Position numbers and translations under genes: made by a program. This document shows, piece after piece, positions 34,119-43,246 of a stretch of DNA of 64,000 nt (the stretch's first letter is position 1; each line of letters opens with the position of its first letter). Under the pieces are notes generated by a model that was not told the origin of the DNA, made no database searches, and saw nothing but the letters and a program-made list of their open reading frames with translations. This DNA is from Azolla caroliniana (taxonomy: Eukaryota > Polypodiophyta), in the NCBI GenBank assembly GCA_043228905.1, contig JBHGNT010000021.1, positions 310,001 through 374,000 of the forward strand, read 5' to 3'.

Positions 34119-34122
34119 ACGT
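34119..34122. repeat. Target-site duplication, left copy (ACGT)
   Basis: ACGT precedes the left LTR and also follows the right LTR at 39775-39778. Counting the shared next base, the repeat is ACGTT, consistent with the usual five-base gypsy duplication. Removing the element and one copy restores the PPR reading frame. Confidence 0.8.
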
Positions 34123-34890
34123 TGTCGCGTTGTTACGCGCGTGCGTGGAGAAAGGCGGGACCACGGGGGTCTTGGACTAGGGAGCGATGGAGCGTAGGAA
34201 GTCGCACTTCACCGTTTTCTGGGGCACCCTTGAAACGCACCGGAAGCAGCCGAAGAGTGAGAGGGAGTGAGAGAGCGTGCTTGACACCGACTCACGCACG
34301 CGCACACACACACACACACACACACGAACACACACGCCCTCTTGTACAGGAAATGCAGTGAAGGAGGGGAGCACCCGACACCAACAAGACGCCAATATAC
34401 ACAGACAGACGCAAACGTATATGTATATATATATAAGAAGAATACACTCCCGGCTTCGAGCCGGACCAGGATAGTTTACAACAGTCGTCTGCTATCAAGC
34501 CGCCGTCGGGGAGCTCTCGGGCTCGTCACGCCGAGTGGGGTCTTGCACAGGAGATAAGCTGCAGCCAACCCTAAACGAACACGAAGGGGAAGAAGAAGAA
34601 GCAGAAGAAACCTAACCTTAAACCTACCGGTATACCCACTAATCCAAAATGGGCAACCCTTTTACAAAGGGCGTTCCCTCCCTTTTATAGAACAAGGAGA
34701 GGGATGCGTTACAATGTGGGACAAATCCCGAATTTCATGGGATCGTCTGTCCCGACTTGACTACTCTTCGGCGCCATAAAGGCGCCCTCGATATTCACAC
34801 CAAATGTACATGGGTGCGTACACACGTTGCACCTTGCCGATGTAGACAATGTTTCTCAGTTTTCGCCTATGGCCGAAATTCTTCACGACA
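34123..34890 (-). repeat. 3' LTR of the non-autonomous element
   Basis: TGTCGCG...CTTCACGACA in plus sense, 768 bp. It carries a CA microsatellite near 34298-34335 that is longer than in the partner LTR, and a TATA-rich stretch near 34420-34435 that could serve as promoter on the minus strand. Confidence 0.92.
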
Positions 34891-34902
34891 TCCGCCCCCA
34901 CC
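34891..34902 (-). other. Polypurine tract
   Basis: GGTGGGGGCGGA on the minus strand ends exactly at the LTR start, the standard position for plus-strand DNA priming. The following bases (CACCTAACTGCACGTCCACC in plus sense) resemble those beside the gypsy LTR at 27836-27860. Confidence 0.8.
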
Positions 34903-37900
34903 TAACTGCACGTCCACCGGTACGTGCCAATCTGGTTGAAGGGTGAGAGATTTCGGCCGGTGAGAAACCGGTCTCCCGTGTTCCGCATCTCGGCTCGCTG
35001 CCGGTTTGATCCGGCGGCTTCGAGTCTTCCTTCGCGCTCGTCTCCCCGTAGGCTCGTTCGACCCGTCGATGGGTCCTCTGCCACGATCTCCGTAGCACGC
35101 GTTCTTCCGTTGGCCCTTGTCCGACCGTATGAACGTCCTGCTTCCCGTCGTATGCCCGATGTCCTCCGCTAGGGGAGTGCCCGTGGCAGCCCGCTTGGCC
35201 TCCGTTGTCGAATCGTGATGTCCCGATGGTGTTTCGCGTTGCCTTCGTCCTTCCGTCGCCACCTTCCTTCTCCATGGTCTTACATCGCCGCGTCGGCTCG
35301 AACCGCCATGGTCTCCAGAACGGTGTGGAAGATCCCTTTCCGGCCTTCTCCGCGCTCGCCTTTCCGCTCCGGCACCTCCGTATGTCACCTACCCTCGTCT
35401 GTTGTTTGGTACTGGCCGTGTTGCACTCCTCGTCGGCCCCTTTCCGGCCTGATCGTGCATCGATGTTCACCCGCATACCGGTGTCCTTTGCTTCTGAGGA
35501 ACACCCCGTAGTAGCCCGCTTGGCCCTTCTTGTCGTCGTGCTGCTGAAACAGGTCCTGGGTCTTTCGCTTGCCGTCGTCCCCTCGCCCCCACCAGCTTGT
35601 CACCCTGGCTTGCCGTGTCAGTCTTTGTTACTTCGACGGAGTTACCGAGATCTACGAAGCGAGTGTGGAGGATCCTCCTCCGGCCTCTCTTACCGTCCTG
35701 GTTCCGACCCTGTGCAGTCTATTAGGCACTTGTCCCTTCGTTCTCGGCACCTCCCTTGTGCCGTCTTCCGCTTAGTCGGGTCCCATTTCCCGCCGCCACC
35801 AACCTTCTCTCTCGGTCTCATGTTGCCACGTTGGCCGAACTGCCAGAGTCTCTGGTTAAGTGTGGGGATCCTGTAGGACCGGACTTCCTTACGCCCATTG
35901 TCTTCGTCACCTCGCCGCCACCGTCAGTATCTTGGTCTTACGTCGACTGCGTTGCCGACTGCCGAAGTCTCTAGATCCGGTGTGAAGGATCCTCCGTAGA
36001 CCGCCCATCCGTAGCCCTTGCCTTCGTCACCTCGCTGCCACCGTCAGTATCTTGGTCTTACGTCGACCGCGTTGCCGACTGTCGAAGTCTCTAGAACCGG
36101 TGTGAAGGATCCTTCGTAGGCCTTCGTCGCCTTCTTGACCCTGTCCCGGGTCATCCTTTTCCGCATTGCCGAGAGGGCGTTTTGTTTCACACCCTCTCTC
36201 GTGGTACCGACGTACCGTGTCCTCGGCCTCTTCGTAGGCTTGCTCTCTTCCTCCCTCCTGGAATGGTCATCCGGGAGTCCGCTGCGCCCGGTTCTCCTCC
36301 GGGTCCGTTCGTCCTTTTCCGTATTGCCGAGTCCCGTTCTCCTGTCACCACCAATCTCTCTTATAGGACTCACGCCGGCACTCGGGCCTGCAGCCGTATC
36401 GGTGTAAGGAATCCCATAGGACCGACTTTCATTCTCTTTCCAAACCTCGACCTTCGCCCGGTCGGTCTTTCTCCCCATGTAAAAGAGGGCGGCTCGTCCC
36501 ACACCCTCTCCCGTATCGACACCTTTATGCCGAGTCTGGCCCCGATCGAACGATCCACGACCGGATCACGCTCCACCCGTATCAGAATGCTGATCCCCTC
36601 CTGCCGTGTTCGTCCTCGGCCTCCTCGCAGGCCGTTTCCCATCCGTCTTCGCTGGCATCGTGCCGGGACTCCTCGGTACCGCCATCCATCTCCTCGGTCT
36701 TACATGCGCATACGGGCCCAATTGCCGAGTTCTCCGGAATCGGGTCCGTGGGCTTTCGTCCGTTCCTTCCCCGTATCGTCTCGCCGGTGATTCTCACCCT
36801 TTCGCCGCCGCCTTCCTCCGCTTGGGACTCACGTGGGCACTCGGGCCCAACTGCCATCGCCTCGGGAGCAAGTGTGGGAAGACACAAAGAATCGCCCGTC
36901 CGTTTTGCGCCCTCTTGGCCCGCTTGGCCTTGTATGCCCTACGGGAAGCCGCCGCGCTTTCTCTTCCCGGTGTGTGCCCAGTTGTTCTCCGCGTATCTCC
37001 TTCGTTTCCTAGATACGACTCTCCGCTCATGCCGATCGCGCTCGGCCCATGTCGTCGATCCCGCGTTTGCCTCTCGAAGGCTTGATCCGACCGTCATTGT
37101 CGGTCAATCGTTGTCGCCCGTCCGCCGTATGCATGCTTGTGTCTTGGCCCTCCACCGTCCGTATTGCATGCGTCTCGTGTCGTGCTTCCGCCGTAGACCT
37201 GACCTCCGTTGGCCACGTCTTCCTTTGTCACCGTAGCCCGTTCCGGCCCAAGCTCGCCATCTTGGACCCGCTCGTCCATCATCTCATACCGGATACCCGC
37301 TCCGATAACTTTGTCCACTTCGGCCTCCGACTCCTCGCCGCCACCCGCCGTCTCTCCGGTCTCACGTTGATCCGCAACCGCCGAAGTCTCTAGAATGGGT
37401 GTGTAAGGTCCCTCTCGCTCTCGGTCTTCTAGCAAGCCGTGATCACCGTGCCCACTAGGCCTCCTTCTCGCTCTCACTGGCTCCCACCGTAACCGTACCC
37501 GGCCGGCTACGAATTGATCAAACAATCCCGATCTTGCCGGCTTCCTTCGGTTCGTGCCCGGTTGACCGGCCCCCGCTTCACTCTTCTTCCGCTCCGGCTC
37601 CCGGTCGGGTCGGATTACCGACCGGCTCATCTTTTGGTCGGGTCGGTTCCCGACTCGCTCCTCGATGCCGCTCCGGACCTCTCCTTCGGTCTTTTCGCAC
37701 GTGCCCACTCCGGGCCTCTCATCCTCACGGCCACCGCCCATCTCCCCGGTCTTATGTCCGCGCTCGGGCGCAACCGCCGAAGTCTCCGGCCCCGGTGTTG
37801 AGGGATCTCGCCTCCGTCCGCTACAAACCTCCTCTTCGTCATTTCGGTTGCCCGCCTTGCCGCCGCCACCGTCCGTCTCTCTAGGTCTCACACCGGCTCT

Positions 37901-38300
37901 TGGGCCGGTTGCCGGAGTCTCTAGGATTGGTGTGTGGAAGGTCGCGGCACCACTGCTCGTCTCCTCCTCCCTAGATGTTTCGGGCCGCCATGTCCCGAAT
38001 CCGTAGTTACCGGCCTCCATGGCCGTCCATCCGCCGCAAGACGAGAGAGTCGCTCTTTCCGCACCCACTCCCACATCGTCGCTGTCTGGTCGCCCGCCTT
38101 GCTGCCGCCACCGCCCGTCACTCTAGGTCTCACACCGGCTCTCGGGCCGGTTGCCGGAGTCTCTAGGCCCGGTGTGCGTAAGGTCGCGGCACCACCGCCC
38201 GTCTTCTCCCCACTCGATGTTTCGGGCCTCCATGCCCGAACTCCCTCATGTCCGCTCGAATCGGCGATCGCCGCCTCACCGTCCCCGACCTCGTCCTCGG
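34903..38300. repeat. GC-rich degenerate tandem-repeat array (about 120-bp units)
   Basis: Blocks share the order GCCGCCACC, GGTCTTAC or GGTCTCAC, a GC-rich stretch with CTCGGGCC or GCCGACTGCCG, then AGTCTCTAGA and CCGGTGTG(A)AGG. Clear adjacent copies lie at 35921-36040 and 36041-36160 (period 120) and around 37881 and 38123 (about 242, or two units). At least ten recognisable units occur. On the minus strand they encode recurring P(I/V/G)LETSAV and V(R/K)PRE peptides, but frames change often. Long plus-strand open frames here are by-products of GC content. Confidence 0.75.
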
Positions 38301-38301
38301 T

Positions 38302-38985
38302 CTATCTTTCTCCGCATGTCGAGAGGGTGGCTCGCTCCGCACCCTCTCCCGTGGTACCGATGTACCATTCTCTTTCGGCCTCCTCATCCTCCGGCCGCCT
38401 CCGGCTCGACTCCATAATAAGCCCTTCTTCGGCTTCGATTTTCCCCTTCACAAGCTTGCATGCCTCCCGTATTAGCGCTTCTAGGTCGAGCTCCTCCGAA
38501 CTGTTTTGCGTTGAGCTCTCTTCCGGCGGTAGTGCGTACCCACTCACCGCTCTCTCTTCTCCGCCGCTCGCGGGCCGTGTTGTGGCCGACCGCCTCGCAT
38601 CATGTTGCCGACACACCCACCGATCGAACTCATGTTGACCTCTTCCTTCCGGTTCTGTGTACCCGTACGCCTCCAATAGGGCTCCCTCAAAGGACACCCA
38701 CGACTCATGAGCTTCTCGTACCTCCTTGACCTCCTTGTGCACCGATACGGCCGCCACTCGAGGAAAATACTCTAGTCGCATCGCCTCGTCCACGCCCCCT
38801 TTCGCCATCTCGGCCTTGTAGGCTCCCAAAATTTTTAGGACCTCATTCCCATTGAATCGGCCGACTCGATCGACCACCCTTTCGACGGCTTGTTGAGCCA
38901 CATCTCGCTTCGCCATCTTCCGTCCGTCTTCCATCACGATTTTTGCCATCATCTCCTCGAAGTCGAAGTCTTCTTCCATCTCCAT
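38302..38985 (-). CDS. Gag-like ORF of the non-autonomous element
   Basis: Starting from the ATG at 38985, the ORF runs about 228 codons to a stop at 38302. The first 60 residues are acidic and helical. Next comes RFNGNEVLKILGAYKAEM and EVKEVREAHESWVSFEGALLEAYGY, which resembles the capsid N-terminal region of gypsy Gag proteins (a FDG-x-x-x-FL start and a WxxFExAL motif). No zinc knuckle is visible. The C-terminal part grades into the repeat array. Packaging of its own RNA is inferred. Confidence 0.6.
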   Translation of the reverse strand: MEMEEDFDFEEMMAKIVMEDGRKMAKRDVAQQAVERVVDRVGRFNGNEVLKILGAYKAEMAKGGVDEAMRLEYFPRVAAVSVHKEVKEVREAHESWVSFEGALLEAYGYTEPEGRGQHEFDRWVCRQHDARRSATTRPASGGEERAVSGYALPPEESSTQNSSEELDLEALIREACKLVKGKIEAEEGLIMESSRRRPEDEEAEREWYIGTTGEGAERATLSTCGER

Positions 38986-39004
38986 GCTCACTTGCCGCCC
39001 TTCA

Positions 39005-39020
39005 CGTCGGGTTCACCAAA
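39005..39020 (-). other. Probable primer-binding site
   Basis: Three bases inside the 5' LTR, the minus strand reads TTTGGTGAACCCGACG. It starts with the TGG expected for pairing to a tRNA CCA end. The matching tRNA was not identified. Confidence 0.6.
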
Positions 39021-39022
39021 GA

Positions 39023-39774
39023 TGTCGCGTTGTTACGCGCGTGCGTGGAGAAAGGCGGGACCACGGGGGTCTTGGACTAGGGAGCGACGGAGCGTAGGAA
39101 GTCGCACTTCACCGTTTTCTGGGGCACCCCTGAAACGCACCGGAAGCAGCCGAAGAGAGAGAGAGGGAGTGAGAGAGCGTGCTTGACACCGACTCACGCG
39201 CGCACACGCACGCACGCACACGCCCTCTTGTACAGGAAACGCAGGGAAGGAGGGGAGCACCCGACACCAACAAGACGCCAATATACACAGACAGACGCAA
39301 ACGTATATGTATATATATAAGAAGAATACACTCCCGGCTTCGAACCGGACCAGGATAGTTTATAACAGTCGTCTGTTGTCAAGCCGCCGTCGGGGAGCTC
39401 TCGGGCTCTTCACGCCGAGCGGGGTCTTGCACAGGAGATAAGTTGCAGCCAACCCTAAACGAACACGAAGGGGAAGAAGAAGAAGCAGAAGAAACCTAAC
39501 CCTAAACCTACCGATATACCCTCTAATCCAAAATGGGCAACCCTTTTACAAAGGGCGTTCCCTCCCTTTTATAGAACAAGGAGAGGGATGCGTTACAATG
39601 TGGGACAAATCCCGACTTTCATGGGATCGTCTGTCCCGACTTGACTACTCTTCGGCGCCATAAAGGCGCCCTCGATATTCACACCAAATGTACATGGGTG
39701 CGTACACACGCTGCACCCCGCCAATGTAGACAATGTTTCCCGGTTTTCGCCTATGGCCGAAATTCTTCACGACA
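39023..39774 (-). repeat. 5' LTR of the non-autonomous element
   Basis: 752 bp, TGTCGCG...CTTCACGACA in plus sense. It is nearly identical to the left LTR apart from a shortened CA-rich stretch (39200-39220), a longer GA run (39155-39168) and roughly twenty substitutions, mostly transitions. Confidence 0.92.
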
Positions 39775-41893
39775 ACGTTTGACCATTTCCGGCATGTACC
39801 CAATAAAGAGAGCCAAACTGAAGCACAATCCATGCAAGATGGCATGGCTTCAATAACAGAAACTGCCTTATCAAAGTGTCCTGCACTACCAAAGCCAACC
39901 ACCATGCACGTATGATGCTCTATAGTAAGGCTAATCCCATACTTTATACTCAATTTCGCAATAAGCCTTTGGCTCTCATACCAGGACCCTGCATGGCTAC
40001 TAGCACTAAGCATACATACAAGACTGACCTCCTCTGGACAAATACCCTCAATTTGCATCATTTGAAACGCATTGAGTGTGTTGTGATTTTGTCCTTGTTG
40101 AGCATACCCCGCCATTAATGCATTCCAGGATGCTACATCTCTGATAGGTAGGTCTTCCAGCACATCTTGGGCTTTTGTAAGCATACCACATCTTGCATAC
40201 ATATCCACCAATGTAGTACCAAGCACAATGTCTTCCTCCAACAAACCCCTCTGCACAATCTCATTGTGGATCTGTTTGCCTTTTATTGATTGCTCCTATG
40301 TTCATATAAGGTTTCAAAATAGAAATGAAAGTGACTGTATTTGGCGATAGGCCTACAGATTGCATCCGTTTGAGACAGTTAAGAGCTTCATGGCATTGTC
40401 CTTGTTGTGCATATCCAACAATTACTGTGGACCAAGACACAACATTTCGAGTTGGAAGACCTTCAAGCACTTCTTGTGCTTTTCCAACCACTCCACATTT
40501 GGTATACATATCCACTAAAGCATTTCCAATCACGCTATCTTTTTCTAGCAATCCTCTTCTCTGAATCTCATCGTGAATTTGCTCCCCTTTATCTATATTT
40601 CTTCTACTTCCACACGCCTTCAAGATGCAAATAAATGTAACTATATCAGGACTAAGACCATCATTTTTCATGGATTTGTAGCAGTTTAATACTTCATCAT
40701 ACTAGCCTTTTTGAGCATACCCCGTAATCAATGCATTCCAACAAACGGTGTTTCAAACAGGGAGATCATTAACCACTTCTTGTGCTTTTGCAAGAGCACC
40801 ACATTTCACATACATGTCTACCACAATGGTGGCAAGCATGATGTCCTTTTCAAGCAATCCCTTCTTATTCCTAATTTTTTCATGGATTTGTTTCCCTTCA
40901 TCGATAGCTCCTATGTTGCCACATGCCTTCAGGATGCACATGAAAGTGACCACATCTGGGGAGAAACCCTCACTTTCCATTCATTCCAAACAGTTGAATG
41001 TTTCTTGGGTTTGAGCATGTTGAACATAACCGCTGATAAGTGTGTTCCATGAGACTACATCTCGAGCAGGAAGCTCTTCGAGCACTTTCTGTGCCCTAGA
41101 AAGCATGCCACATCTAGTGTACATGTCCAAAAGAGCATTGCCAAGTGTGACATCCTTCTCTAACAAACCTCTCCTCCTAATCTTGTCATGAATTTGTTTG
41201 CCCTTATTGGTGGCTCCGATGGTGCCACATGCCTTCAATATACATATAAAAGTAACAGAATCAGGCGACAGGCACTCACAATATATCTGTTGCATACAAT
41301 CTAAGGCTTCACTGCATTGACCTGCTTGAATGTAACCAGAAATTAACATATTCCAAGATATTACATCTCGAACTGAGAGTGAGTTGAGCATGTCTTTTAC
41401 ATTTGTCATTTCACCGCACTTAGCATACATATCCACTATGGATGTCCTTCTCCAATAAACCTCTATCTACGATCATTTTATGAACCCTTCTTCCCTCATC
41501 TAGAGCACTTATGTTGCCACAAGTCTTCAAAATACAAATAAAAGTGTCCGAATTTGGAACAACATTTTCTCTTTGCCTGCATGAATAAACATTCAATGCT
41601 TCATGAACTTGTCCTTGTTGGGCATACCCTGAAATGAGCGCATTCCAACAAGCGACATTTTGAACAGAATCTTCTTGTAGAAGTTTCCTAGCTTTCTCAA
41701 ACATACCACATTTTGCATACATGTTGATTAGGCAAGTGGCAATGTGAGGATTCTGTTCTAGAAGCAAACCATCTCTTTTTAGGATTTCACCATGTATTCT
41801 TGTACCTTCATGAAGGTCTTTCTTGTTGGCACAAGACTTGAGCATGTTCATTATAAAAGTTGCATCTCTTGCTCTTCCCCATCTGCTTTTCAT

Positions 41894-43246
41894 GCTCTTT
41901 TAAACCTCTCTGCTTCCCAAACTTCCCATGGATCCATTGACAGGCAGATGACAAGTCCCGTTGCATCAACCCCAAGTTTTGAAAAAACTAACAAAATAGC
42001 CTTAACTTTCAGTAGAATTGTACCCTGTCACTGTACAGTCCTGGTTCGATTCTCATCTAATGTATTGATCTAAATTTGTAAACCATTTCTTCAGAAAATG
42101 AATCCGTGGCCTTAGTATCTCAAGGAGGAGGATGTATGTCGTTTGTTTCTTAACTCGTAGCAACAAAGAGGGGGGCACATCTATAGATAACCAAAAATTT
42201 GAACCCTACTTCATCCATCTCTCTCTCTCATTCATTGAAAACAGTAGCGGGGTATAGATACTATATTCTCAAAGTTCACTCATGAGTAGCTACAACACTA
42301 AACATATTCTCTTCCATTAGTCATTTCTTGTGTGGGGTCTCTAACCATGGTTCCATCTTGCCATATTCAAACTATTCTGCCCAAGAAAACCCGTATGTTC
42401 ATGCTTATACATTTTACCCACAATTCCAGTTCAGAAAACATACAGGTTTAACCATATAAAGTACATACATACATACTTACACATTTTGCGCAAATTTTCC
42501 TTGATCAAAGCATTGTATTCTCGTCCAGTTCAGGAAGCAAACAGGTTTAATCATATGTACAAAAGAAAACAATGGAAAAAATCCACTTCTGCTATTGATT
42601 CCAAAGAGAAATAATTTATATTACAAAGGTCTATTCTGCATCTGCATGCAGCATAGAACTCTTGATGACATTGTGATAATTGCCCCAAAACTTCCCATAG
42701 CCACCCCAAGACTACAAGATTGCTCCAAAACGCCCATATCCACACCAAGACTACAAGCTGAGTGTATAATTTTGCACACTATCTTCTCCTACCATCCAAT
42801 TCAATAGTACATTGAATTGTACATTACAATAGTACAATTCTAATTCTAATTCAATAGTACATTACATCCTCAAGTAACGAACTTAACTGGTGGGTCTTTA
42901 AATTCTTTTTATTATATGAAAGAAACTTCGAAAATAGAGATTTTCGTTTCCCTTTTCTGTACAAAAAGGCTTATGATTCTGTCTACAGTTTCTGTTGCAT
43001 TCCATGCAGCGTTCTTGATTTTTTATTGAAAGAATCATACATTATCAGCAATGTTTTGAGTAAAATCAGACATCCCAACTTCTGGTCATATATTCTATGA
43101 CAACCAAAGGAATCAAAGGTTGGTCATATTTAAAATTTATCCTGTTCTGTGGTGAAATCACTGGCATTTCAATTCCTAGAGATAGTCTACAACTACAAAA
43201 GGAATCAATGGTAGGAACAAAAACGATTCCCTTTATTATTGTACCC
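41894..43246. other. Intergenic DNA between PPR pseudogene and PUR2
   Basis: No gene is recognised. The right part should contain the PUR2 3' UTR. Around 42540-42860 there are short repeated phrases (CAATAGTACATTA, CACCCCAAGACTACAAG), suggesting small local duplications. Confidence 0.45.

Larger units (their letters stand above)
34123..39774 (-). mobile_element. Complete non-autonomous gypsy-like LTR element (5.65 kb)
   Basis: Two LTRs (34123-34890 and 39023-39774) flank a 4.1-kb GC-rich interior. On the minus strand: 5' LTR, a primer-binding-like site (39020-39005), a gag-like ORF (38985-38302), about 3.4 kb of degenerate tandem repeats, and a GGTGGGGGCGGA polypurine tract (34902-34891). 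No RT, RNase H, integrase or protease can be found in any frame, so it must rely on another element's enzymes. Its LTR ends and polypurine context match the pol-bearing gypsy element 3 kb to the left. The two LTRs differ by roughly twenty substitutions counted by eye, so the insertion is relatively recent. Confidence 0.9.
33944..41893 (-). pseudogene. PPR protein pseudogene split by an LTR element
   Basis: Coding parts are 41893-39775 and 34118-33944 (minus). They contain at least a dozen PPR units in PLS-like order, with recurring GLLEKD, VDMYxKCG, VVSWN and GYAQQGQ motifs, followed by an E-like motif (HHTCMV, VWLSLLGTCRKWSN). The LTR element interrupts that motif after SNV. On the other side it resumes in frame with KLGQSVFNQIVQLDDN, YVLMANMFAAAGM and a stop at 33946-33944. 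Damage: a small deletion with frameshift near 41435, stops at 40983-40981, 40755-40753 and 40704-40702, and a one-base shift near 40290. PPR proteins bind organellar RNA; this copy is dead. The start is uncertain, as a TAA precedes the ATG at 41893. Confidence 0.85.

Noticed and set aside
37094-38074. A 326-codon minus-strand frame as a separate gene
   Set aside because: It is composed of the degenerate repeat units (LETSAV, VRPRE) of the LTR element's interior and continues the gag-side composition. No independent domain was recognised.
35200-38640. Many long plus-strand open frames (up to about 234 codons) in the GC-rich block
   Set aside because: They are opposite the element's gag direction, rich in Pro/Ser/Arg with no domain, and follow the tandem repeats. 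They are expected by-products of GC-rich, stop-poor sequence.
40700-40985. Stops in the PPR gene rescued by U-to-C RNA editing
   Set aside because: Such editing is known for fern organelle transcripts, not nuclear ones. The locus also has frameshifts and a 5.6-kb insertion, which editing cannot repair.
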